Shown here: positions 1 to 5,204 of the stretch, piece by piece
Numbering within the stretch: the stretch's first letter is position 1
Layout of the letters: every line of letters begins with the position of its first letter
Source: Acidobacteriota bacterium
GTDB lineage: Bacteria > Acidobacteriota > Terriglobia > Terriglobales > Acidobacteriaceae
Assembly (NCBI GenBank): GCA_021851625.1
Contig: JAJZCX010000048.1
Location: 1-8,594, forward strand
Direction of reading: 5' to 3'
DNA: 8,594 nucleotides
Translations under genes and position numbers: made by a program
Notes under the pieces: model-generated
Databases searched by the model: none
What the model was told of the DNA's origin: nothing
What the model saw: only the letters and a program-made list of their open reading frames with translations

Positions 1-998
1 TTGTCGCGCAACTCCAAGAACTGTTCAACATCGGCGTGCCACGGTTCCAGATACACGCAGCAGGCTCCCTTGCGCTTGCCGCCTTGGTTCACCGCGGCCA
101 CGGAGGCATCGAGCGTGCGCAGCCAGGGAATGATGCCGTTGGACAGGCCGTTGGTGGCGCGAATCAGCGAGCCTTCCGAGCGCACGCGATGAAAGGCCAG
201 ACCGATGCCGCCAGAAAATTTGGAGAGCATCGCCACTTGCTTGTAGGTGTCGTAGATCGACTCCAGCGAATCGCCGGGAGAATCGATCAGGTAGCAGGAG
301 GACATCTGCGCGTGCTTGGTACCAGAGTTGAACAGCGTTGGCGAGCTGGGCAGATAATCCAAGCGCGCCATCAGGCGGTAAAACTCGATGGCCTCATTGG
401 GCGTGCCTGCCAATCCACAGGCCACGCGCATTAAAAAGTACTGCGGTGTCTCAATCACCAGCCGCGAGATGGGATGGCGCAACAGATAACGATCGTAGAC
501 TGTGCGCAGGCCGAAGTATTCGAAACGGTCGGACTCATCGTCTTGAATCGCGTGGTTCAGCTTGCGCGCGTGCGTGCGCACAAACTCCGCAACCCCGGCA
601 GAGACAACACCTTCACTCGCGCCCAACTCCACCGATTGCGAAAACGAATAGAGATTCTGCCCGGCCACTTCTTTCAAAATCGTTGAGAGCAACAAGCGTG
701 CGGCCAGCTTGGAGTATTGCGGCTCCTCGGCGATGAGTGAGGCCGCCGTCTGAATGGAAATGGCGTCCAGTTCGCGCGTGGTGGCGCCGTCGTAGAGGCC
801 GCCGATGGTTTTGCTGGCAACACGCATCGCATCCACATGCGGCAGGCCAGCGCAGCAACGCTGCACGGCGCGAACAATCTTGTTGACGTCCACCGGCTCC
901 AGCGCGCCATTGCGCTTGCGCACCTGCATCACCGTTTCTTGCGGGACGGGAGGAAACTCTGGAGTGATATCCGAGAGCGTGGTTTGCAACATCGACAT
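1..998 (-). CDS. nrdA: Class I ribonucleoside-diphosphate reductase, large (alpha) subunit, 5' part
   Basis: This enzyme reduces ribonucleoside diphosphates to deoxyribonucleotides in the cytoplasm, together with a small radical-generating subunit not seen here. The frame is open for 332 codons and runs off the left edge, so the C-terminal half is missing. Residues about 24-112 form one N-terminal ATP-cone (QVRKRNG at 25-31, KLAARLLL at 97-104), the usual allosteric activity site. The reductase N-terminal domain follows, with ETPQYFLMRVA (183-193) and SSPTLFNSGT (218-227). MSSCYL carries Cys235, the expected counterpart of E. coli NrdA Cys225. FSGGIG (261-266), NQGGKRKGA (304-312) and EPWHADVEQFLELR (318-331) are close to class I enzymes of the Chlamydia/Pseudomonas type and unlike B12-dependent NrdJ. 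The subclass by metal centre cannot be told. The start at 998 has an AGGCAGG purine stretch upstream; an in-frame ATG at 992 is an alternative. A cobalamin riboswitch and NrdR-like boxes lie upstream. Confidence 0.93.
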   Translation of the reverse strand, partial: MSMLQTTLSDITPEFPPVPQETVMQVRKRNGALEPVDVNKIVRAVQRCCAGLPHVDAMRVASKTIGGLYDGATTRELDAISIQTAASLIAEEPQYSKLAARLLLSTILKEVAGQNLYSFSQSVELGASEGVVSAGVAEFVRTHARKLNHAIQDDESDRFEYFGLRTVYDRYLLRHPISRLVIETPQYFLMRVACGLAGTPNEAIEFYRLMARLDYLPSSPTLFNSGTKHAQMSSCYLIDSPGDSLESIYDTYKQVAMLSKFSGGIGLAFHRVRSEGSLIRATNGLSNGIIPWLRTLDASVAAVNQGGKRKGACCVYLEPWHADVEQFLELRD

Positions 999-1026
999 GG
1001 CCGCCTGCCTTTGCCCGCCGCGCGCG

Positions 1027-1088
1027 GTGCAGACGACAACCCTCAGCAAAAAGCCAGTCGTTGTCACTGCACCTCCCCGCGGAGGCGC
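1027..1088 (-). promoter_or_regulatory. Hairpins between riboswitch and nrdA start: candidate expression platform
   Basis: Two inverted repeats lie in the leader between the aptamer and the nrdA ATG. One pairs 1027-1032 and 1035-1040 with 1060-1065 and 1067-1072 (GTGCAG/CTGCAC and GACAAC/GTTGTC arms, interrupted by a small bulge, 19-nt apical region). The other is CCTCC at 1072-1076 with GGAGG at 1081-1085 and a 4-nt loop. Neither is followed by a clear run of U, so a classical intrinsic terminator is not evident. Control at ribosome access, or a platform I cannot resolve by eye, is possible. The pairing is seen directly; the regulatory role is inferred from position. Confidence 0.45.
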
Positions 1089-1115
1089 GTGGATTTTCTG
1101 CGCACAAAGCGCAGG

Positions 1116-1286
1116 TCGCTGGCAGGTCTTCGGACTCACGGGCTGCCTATTGGCCATCGCTTCCCAGCTCCTGCGGAGCCAGTGCTGTGCATGGCGTTCG
1201 TTCCCGTTTACCGCTGCGGGGCAGTTCCGGATTTGCACCGGATTCCCTCTTGAATGCGCGCAAAATGAATGCGCGCATACCAGCAA
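1116..1286 (-). promoter_or_regulatory. Cobalamin (B12) riboswitch aptamer upstream of nrdA
   Basis: Read on the minus strand, the segment has the conserved core of the cobalamin riboswitch family in the right order. It shows AGGGAATCCGGTG, then CAAATCCGG, then ACTGCCCCGC (1210s-1250s), then AGCACTGG and CTGGGAAG, and finally the B12-box-like GAGTCCGAAGACCTGCC at about 1121-1137. A closing P1 helix of nine pairs including two G.U (1278-1286 with 1116-1124) brackets the element, and a P2 hairpin is formed by two copies of TGCGCGCA. The predicted transcription start is only a few bases upstream, so the leader begins with the aptamer. It lies about 117 nt before the nrdA ATG on the same strand. 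In this family adenosylcobalamin binding normally lowers expression of the downstream gene. Recognition is by motif; direction and mechanism of control are inferred. Confidence 0.93.
1251..1277 (-). repeat. 12-bp tandem repeat forming riboswitch P2 hairpin
   Basis: The 12-mer TGAATGCGCGCA (plus strand) occurs at 1251-1262 and again at 1266-1277, a perfect direct repeat with a period of 15. Its core TGCGCGCA is its own reverse complement, so the two copies can pair with each other as an 8-bp stem with a 7-nt loop. This hairpin sits where P2 is expected, just after the 5' strand of P1 and before the conserved GGGAA. Confidence 0.7.
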
Positions 1287-1291
1287 CTGGA

Positions 1292-1307
1292 ACCCAATAT
1301 ACGGGCC
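1292..1307 (-). promoter_or_regulatory. NrdR-like box, downstream copy (overlaps -10)
   Basis: The core CAATATACGG (plus strand, 1295-1304) with flanks matches about 10 of 16 positions of the NrdR consensus; the right half-site is degenerate. It begins 30 bp from the first box, close to the 31-32 bp usual for NrdR box pairs, and covers the -10 hexamer, where a repressor would block transcription. On its own it would be weak; its spacing and position give it weight. Confidence 0.5.
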
Positions 1308-1324
1308 GCGCGCCTCTGTGGCAA
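1296..1324 (-). promoter_or_regulatory. Predicted sigma-70-type promoter of nrdA
   Basis: The minus strand has TTGCCA (1324-1319, 5 of 6 to TTGACA), a 17-bp spacer, and TATATT (1301-1296, 5 of 6 to TATAAT). Transcription would start near 1288, immediately before the P1 helix of the riboswitch. This is the best promoter match I see in the window and explains how nrdA can be expressed separately from the upstream, co-directional esterase gene. Confidence 0.7.
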
Positions 1325-1337
1325 CAACATATTGTGG
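1322..1337 (-). promoter_or_regulatory. NrdR-like box, upstream copy (overlaps -35)
   Basis: The near-palindromic core CAACATATTG (plus strand, 1325-1334) with flanks matches 12 of 16 positions of the NrdR box consensus acaCwAtATaTwGtgt as I remember it, including the C, A and G key positions. NrdR is the dNTP/ATP-sensing repressor of ribonucleotide reductase genes and typically binds two such boxes spaced about three helical turns apart. This copy overlaps the upstream edge of the -35 hexamer. Confidence 0.6.
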
Positions 1338-1341
1338 ATAA
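1333..1341 (-). promoter_or_regulatory. DnaA box TTATCCACA upstream of nrdA promoter
   Basis: The minus strand carries TTATCCACA, an exact match to the high-affinity DnaA box, sharing five bases with the upstream NrdR-like box and lying just upstream of the -35. DnaA boxes are known upstream of E. coli nrdAB, where DnaA links reductase expression to replication. Only one box was noticed, so this is suggestive only. Confidence 0.4.
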
Positions 1342-1373
1342 CTGGCTAATTTCCTGATTTTGCAGGCACGAGC

Positions 1374-2990
1374 CTATTTTGCCGGGCTTGGCCCATTTGC
1401 GACTGGTATCTGCTCTTGCATTTGCAGAAACAGATCGCGGTCGCGGTGCGCATCGGGTCTGGCTCGCGTGGTTGCATCCAGATGCAGCACCTGCCAACCG
1501 CCTGCGGCATTGTAGGTGGGCCAGAGCGGCAGGCCAGCGCCATTCGGGTCTCCGGTCTTGGCAAAGTTGGTCCAATAGGACTGCATCTGCTCGGAGAGTT
1601 GTCGATCCTCTGGCCGCCAATGCGCACCCGCGCGGGAATCCAAATTGCCAAAGACATATTCAATGTCGTCGGAGTGGAAAGCTCCGCTCTCGACGGAATG
1701 GTTGGGATCGCCCGGCGAGCCAAGATCAAAGCGATAGCGATAGACGGGCGCGCCTCCGGTCTTCACCTGCGCCTCCAGCCACGCCCAGGTGGAGTAAGCA
1801 ATGAAGCGGTCGCCAGCATAGTCCTCGGCTGTGCGCAGCGCCTGTGCATCGGTGGTGGCAGCGTAGGCGTGCAGGAACTCCCCGGCCTGCGCGCCGAACT
1901 GTTGCTGCGCCATGGCCTGCCAACTGGCCAGCGTGGTTTTTTGCGGAGCATATACGACCATGGCCGTGCCTTCATCGCGGTTGGTGCCTGCCAGCAGCGG
2001 CACATGCGCCTGCTGGCCCGCGGCGTAGATGGCCGGAGCGCTCTGCGGCAAAAAGGCTCCGTCGATGTTCGGCCAGAAGAGGCGCATCAGGCCCGGCTGC
2101 GCAGTAGCCTTGAGCAGATCGCTGGCGTTCACCGCGCGCAGACGCGCCAAATCGTCAGTGCCGAATGCCTTGCGCGTAAAGGCCGCATCCTGCTGCGCCT
2201 GTACTTGGGCCGTGGCGAAACCTCCGGCAATAAATACGCCGCCGCTCTCGCCCATGGCGCGCGCGAACAGTCCCTGGGACTGCGGCGAGGCCATCTGCGC
2301 GCTCACTGAAATCGATCCGGCAGATTCTCCAAAGACGGTCACGTTCTTCGGGTCGCCACCAAAGCGGGCAATATTGCGCTGCACCCATTGCAGCCCCGCG
2401 CGTTGATCCATCAGGCCATAGTTGCCGGCTGCGTGCACGGGCGACTCCTGCATCAAAGCGGGCAGAGCGAAAAATCCAAACACGCCCAGTCGGTAATTCA
2501 TGGAGACAATCAGCACGCCTTTGTGCGCGGCCAGATGTTCACCGTCCTGCCGCGGCTCCGACGTGCCGCCGGTGGCAAAGCCGCCTCCATAAATCCAAAC
2601 CATCACGGGCAGCTTGACGTGCTTGTTTTTGGCTGGAGTCCAAACGTTCAGCGTCAGGCAATCCTCGCTCGGTCCGGAATCGCGGAAGACCATGTCTTTA
2701 TAGAGGGGGGCCTGCATGCAGCGCGGGCCGAAGTCCGTCGCCTGCCGCGCGCCATGCCATTTTGCAGCGGGCTGCGGCGGCTGCCAGCGCAAGGGACCCA
2801 CCGGCGGCGCAGCATAGGGAATGCCAAGAAATTCGCGCACGCTGCCATCAGCGCTCCACTTGCCGGCGACCTTGCCCGCGCTAGTCTTCACCGTCAGGGA
2901 GTTTTTCGCCCACGCCGAGCCAGAACACGCAGCGACGCACAAAACCACCGTCGCCAAAGCCCACGCCGCTTGCTGTACACGTCGTTGCAT
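1374..2990 (-). CDS. Secreted type-B carboxylesterase (alpha/beta hydrolase)
   Basis: This is a serine hydrolase of the carboxylesterase type B / cholinesterase family (COesterase domain, about residues 31-525 of 538), expected to cleave carboxylic esters; the natural substrate is unknown. The visible family marks are the N-terminal GIPYAAPPVGPLRW (56-69), SEDCLTLNVW (108-117) and the oxyanion-hole GGG (135-137). The nucleophile elbow GESAG carries Ser223; the acid is probably Glu340 in NRDEG and the base His439 in AFHSDD. The N-terminus is a signal peptide (QRR, then a hydrophobic stretch about 8-21). Cleavage may be after SAWA (residue 28) or at a lipobox-like VAAC (Cys22), so it may be soluble or a lipoprotein. 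I chose the ATG at 2990 because GAGGAG lies 8 nt upstream; the ATG at 2996 is only 2 nt from it, and the open frame reaches 3041. It is divergent from the TIM-barrel gene at 3145. Confidence 0.92.
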   Translation of the reverse strand: MQRRVQQAAWALATVVLCVAACSGSAWAKNSLTVKTSAGKVAGKWSADGSVREFLGIPYAAPPVGPLRWQPPQPAAKWHGARQATDFGPRCMQAPLYKDMVFRDSGPSEDCLTLNVWTPAKNKHVKLPVMVWIYGGGFATGGTSEPRQDGEHLAAHKGVLIVSMNYRLGVFGFFALPALMQESPVHAAGNYGLMDQRAGLQWVQRNIARFGGDPKNVTVFGESAGSISVSAQMASPQSQGLFARAMGESGGVFIAGGFATAQVQAQQDAAFTRKAFGTDDLARLRAVNASDLLKATAQPGLMRLFWPNIDGAFLPQSAPAIYAAGQQAHVPLLAGTNRDEGTAMVVYAPQKTTLASWQAMAQQQFGAQAGEFLHAYAATTDAQALRTAEDYAGDRFIAYSTWAWLEAQVKTGGAPVYRYRFDLGSPGDPNHSVESGAFHSDDIEYVFGNLDSRAGAHWRPEDRQLSEQMQSYWTNFAKTGDPNGAGLPLWPTYNAAGGWQVLHLDATTRARPDAHRDRDLFLQMQEQIPVANGPSPAK

Positions 2991-3144
2991 TCCCATCGCT
3001 CCTCGCAGAACTCGTTGGAACAAACAAATAAAAATACGCAAACCAGACTACCACTCCTGGGGCAACACTGGCTCCGCCGCCAGCCGGTATACTGCGGGCG
3101 AGGCGAGGCCCGCGCACTGGGCGCACTCAAGGAGAGATACCAAC
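2991..3144. promoter_or_regulatory. Divergent intergenic region with inverted repeats
   Basis: This gap must hold the start signals of the esterase (minus) and the TIM-barrel gene (plus). For the plus gene there is a -10-like TATACT at 3088-3093 without a convincing -35. CTGGC/GCCAG (3068-3083, 6-nt gap) lies just upstream of it, and GCGGGC/GCCCGC (3094-3113, 8-nt gap) just downstream, before the AAGGAG Shine-Dalgarno at 3129-3134. For the esterase, GAGGAG at 2999-3004 is the ribosome binding site, and an AT-rich stretch around 3025-3045 is the likeliest promoter area. The repeats could be operators or leader hairpins; no known regulator site was recognised. Confidence 0.35.
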
Positions 3145-4104
3145 ATGCGTGTGGGAGTTTTTACGCCGCTCTTGTCGCACCTGCCGCTGGAGCAGGCGCT
3201 GCAAAAATTGAAATCCCTGCACATTGACACGGTGGAGTTAGGCACGGGCAATTACCCCGGCGACGCACACTGCAACCTCTCCATGCTGGAAGACAGCGCC
3301 GCGCTGGCCGAATTTCTCGGCACGCTCAAGCGGCACGCGGTACAGATCAGCGCGCTCAGTTGCCACGGCAACCCGCTGCATCCCGATCCCAAACGCGCCG
3401 AAGAGGCACGTACCGTCAGCCGTAAAACCATTCTGTTGGCAAAAAAATTGGGCGTGTCTACGGTCGTGGATTTCTCTGGCTGCCCCGGCGACTCCCTGCA
3501 AGCCAAGGCTCCCAACTGGATCACCTGCCCCTGGCCGCCAGAGTATTTGGAGATTCTCGACTGGCAGTGGAAGCAGGTCGTCGAGCCGTATTGGATCGAG
3601 CAGGCCGCCTTTGCCGCACAACACGGCGTACGCATCGCCATTGAGATGCACCCCGGCTTCGTGGTCTACAACCCGGAGACGATGCTGCGCCTACGCGCGT
3701 TGGCCGGGCCATCCATCGGCTGCAATTTGGATCCCAGCCATCTCTTCTGGCAAGGCATTGATCCCATTGCCGCCGTGCGCCTGCTCGGCGACTGCATCTT
3801 CCATGTCCACGCCAAGGACACACAAATGTACCCGGCCAATCTGCCGCGTACCGGCGTGTTGGACACGCAGATTTACACCGAGGAGCGCACGCGCGCGTGG
3901 ATTTTTCGCACCTGCGGCTATGGGCATGACGCTCTTTGGTGGAAGGAGTTTGTTTCCACGCTGCGCATGTTTGGCTATGACGGCGTGCTCTCCATCGAGC
4001 ATGAGGACAGCCTGCTCTCTGCCAATGAAGGCTTGGCCCAAGCCGCGCAGTTTCTGAACGAACTCATTCCGCGCGAACAACCCTCCGCTGCCTGGTGGGT
4101 GTAA
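3145..4104 (+). CDS. Cytoplasmic sugar phosphate isomerase/epimerase-like TIM-barrel protein
   Basis: This 319-residue protein belongs to the xylose-isomerase-like TIM-barrel superfamily (sugar phosphate isomerases/epimerases, AP endonuclease 2 fold). The likely metal ligands appear in the expected order: Glu167 in AIEMHP, Asp196 in CNLDPSH, His222 in FHVHAKD, and Glu285 in LSIEHED. Early strands are also typical (GVFTPLL at 4-10, TVELGTGNYPGD at 29-40, SALSCHGNPLHP at 69-80). No signal peptide is visible, so it should act in the cytoplasm. Activity on a sugar, inositol or keto-sugar is plausible, but the exact reaction cannot be read from the sequence. The start is set by AAGGAG at 3129-3134, 10 nt upstream; the frame stays open back to 2821, but that part overlaps the esterase gene and has no family similarity that I can see. 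It is divergent from the esterase and convergent with the operon ending at 4278. Confidence 0.9.
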   Translation: MRVGVFTPLLSHLPLEQALQKLKSLHIDTVELGTGNYPGDAHCNLSMLEDSAALAEFLGTLKRHAVQISALSCHGNPLHPDPKRAEEARTVSRKTILLAKKLGVSTVVDFSGCPGDSLQAKAPNWITCPWPPEYLEILDWQWKQVVEPYWIEQAAFAAQHGVRIAIEMHPGFVVYNPETMLRLRALAGPSIGCNLDPSHLFWQGIDPIAAVRLLGDCIFHVHAKDTQMYPANLPRTGVLDTQIYTEERTRAWIFRTCGYGHDALWWKEFVSTLRMFGYDGVLSIEHEDSLLSANEGLAQAAQFLNELIPREQPSAAWWV

Positions 4105-4155
4105 AGAAAGGCCGCGGCGGCTGCCAGCGCAGCGAGTCCTTCTGTGCGACCAATG

Positions 4156-4239
4156 GGAGCGAAGAATCCAGACGCTCTGTGCTGCATAAATTCAGTCATC
4201 AGCTTCTGGACTCTTCGTCACTTCGCTCCTCAGAATGAC
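4156..4239. repeat. REP-like inverted repeat in convergent intergenic gap
   Basis: The left arm GGAGCGAAGAATCCAGA (4156-4172) and the right arm at 4205-4229 are imperfect inverted copies. The reverse complement of the right arm is the same string with eight extra bases (TGACGAAG) inserted after GGAGCGAAG and one A-to-G change. On the minus strand the right arm continues outward as GTCATTCTGAGGAGCGAAG, a string I recognise from dispersed intergenic repeats in several bacterial phyla, including Acidobacteriota. The whole could fold as a long hairpin with a loop of about 32 nt. It lies between two convergent genes, where such elements often accumulate and may act as a bidirectional transcription end, although no U-tract is evident. 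No second copy was noticed in the window. Confidence 0.6.
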
Positions 4240-4277
4240 TTTCTCGGTGCAGGATAGACTGCGGCGGCATCTGCGCT

Positions 4278-5195
4278 CTACGCACGCAGGTTCCGCATGT
4301 ATTCCGCATCGATACGCAGTGCCTGCATGGGCGGCATGTCGAAGGCCTCCTGCTCCACGTACATGTGTCGAACATGGCCAGCTTTTTTTGCGGCAGCAAA
4401 GATGGGCCGATAGTCCACCGTTCCCTGCCCCAACTCCGCCGCTGGCGGCGGGTCAGCAACCGAAGCGGGATGGTTGGTCTTTTTGAAATCTTTAACGTGG
4501 AGCAGCGTGATGCGCGTGGGGTAGCGGCGCAAATACGCAATCGGATTGCCGCCGCCAACAATCACCCAGCCACAATCCATCTCCATCGTCACCAACTCCG
4601 GGTCGGTAAGCCGCATCAGTTCCTCATACGGCACCACGCCGTGCTGCGGCGCAAACTCCATGGTGTGGTTGTGGTAAGCAAAGCGCATTCCCGTGGCGCG
4701 CACCTTGGCTCCCAGCCGGTTGAACTGCTCCGCGTTCCAACGCCAATCCTCCAAGGTGAAGGATTGCACCTGCGTGCGGAAGCTGGTGTCTTTCAACCGG
4801 GCCGGATTCTTGAACCACGGGAAGGAGCATACGATGTAGCGCACGCCCACCGCCTTGCAAAAGGGCAGGATCGAATCCATTTGCTGCTGCAAATCGTGCA
4901 TGGAATAGTGTGCGCCCACGCAACGCAAACCAGCGGCGCGCATGGCCTGTTGCACCTGCGCTGGCGTGTGATTGAAAAATCCAGCGGCCTCGACTTCGCG
5001 GTAGCCCAGCGCGGCGATTTGCCGCAGCGTACCCGCGTAGTCCTGCGCCAATTGCTCGCGCACGGAGTACAACTGCAAACCGAGCGGCAGGCCCAGCGGA
5101 TATGCTTGCATCCATTCGCTGCGACCCAACAAGGTTGTGGCAGCCAGTACAGAAGCGCCAGTCTTAAAAAAATCTCTGCGAGAGTGAGTGCCCAT
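4278..5195 (-). CDS. Tat-exported sugar isomerase/epimerase-like TIM-barrel protein
   Basis: This 305-residue member of the xylose-isomerase-like TIM-barrel superfamily carries a textbook twin-arginine signal (SRRDFFK at 5-11, then hydrophobic TGASVLAATTLLG), so it should be exported already folded, probably with its metal. The mature domain starts near LGLQLYSVREQL (38-49). Likely metal ligands are Glu180 in YHNHTMEF, Asp207 in EMDCGW, His233 in LLHVKDF and Glu281 in YVEQE. Exported members occur next to glycoside hydrolases and oxidoreductases in carbohydrate loci; some relatives act on 3-keto-glycosides or cleave C-glycosides, but no such activity can be assigned here. It is the second gene of an operon. 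The hydrolase stop is 9 bp upstream, and the Shine-Dalgarno AAAGGAG (5200-5206) overlaps that stop codon with only 4 nt to the ATG, which suggests translational coupling. It is only distantly similar to the TIM-barrel protein at 3145. Confidence 0.9.
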   Translation of the reverse strand: MGTHSRRDFFKTGASVLAATTLLGRSEWMQAYPLGLPLGLQLYSVREQLAQDYAGTLRQIAALGYREVEAAGFFNHTPAQVQQAMRAAGLRCVGAHYSMHDLQQQMDSILPFCKAVGVRYIVCSFPWFKNPARLKDTSFRTQVQSFTLEDWRWNAEQFNRLGAKVRATGMRFAYHNHTMEFAPQHGVVPYEELMRLTDPELVTMEMDCGWVIVGGGNPIAYLRRYPTRITLLHVKDFKKTNHPASVADPPPAAELGQGTVDYRPIFAAAKKAGHVRHMYVEQEAFDMPPMQALRIDAEYMRNLRA

Positions 5196-5204
5196 ACGAC
5201 TCCT

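Noticed and set aside
1..998. Possibility that the reductase is a B12-dependent class II enzyme (NrdJ), suggested by the B12 riboswitch
   Set aside because: The visible motifs (MSSCYLID, NQGGKRKGA, EPWHADVEQFLELR) match class I large subunits, and class II enzymes differ around these positions.
613..1107. Minus-strand frame of 164 codons overlapping the nrdA start and riboswitch leader
   Set aside because: It is out of frame with the conserved nrdA product, rich in Arg/Ala as expected for a shadow frame, and would start inside the leader RNA.
1333..1341. DnaA box as part of a replication origin
   Set aside because: Only one box was seen, with no cluster, no AT-rich unwinding region and no dnaA or dnaN nearby; a promoter site is more sensible.
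1349..1373. Intrinsic terminator after the esterase gene (CCTG/CAGG stem)
   Set aside because: The stem is only four pairs and no U-tract follows.
1416..2309. Long open frame of 297 codons on the plus strand opposite the esterase gene
   Set aside because: It is antisense to an intact carboxylesterase, and its predicted peptide is low-complexity and shows no family motif.
2821..3144. N-terminal extension of the cytoplasmic TIM-barrel gene by 108 codons
   Set aside because: The extension overlaps the 5' part of the esterase gene, resembles no domain, and the ATG at 3145 has a strong Shine-Dalgarno and starts the conserved fold.
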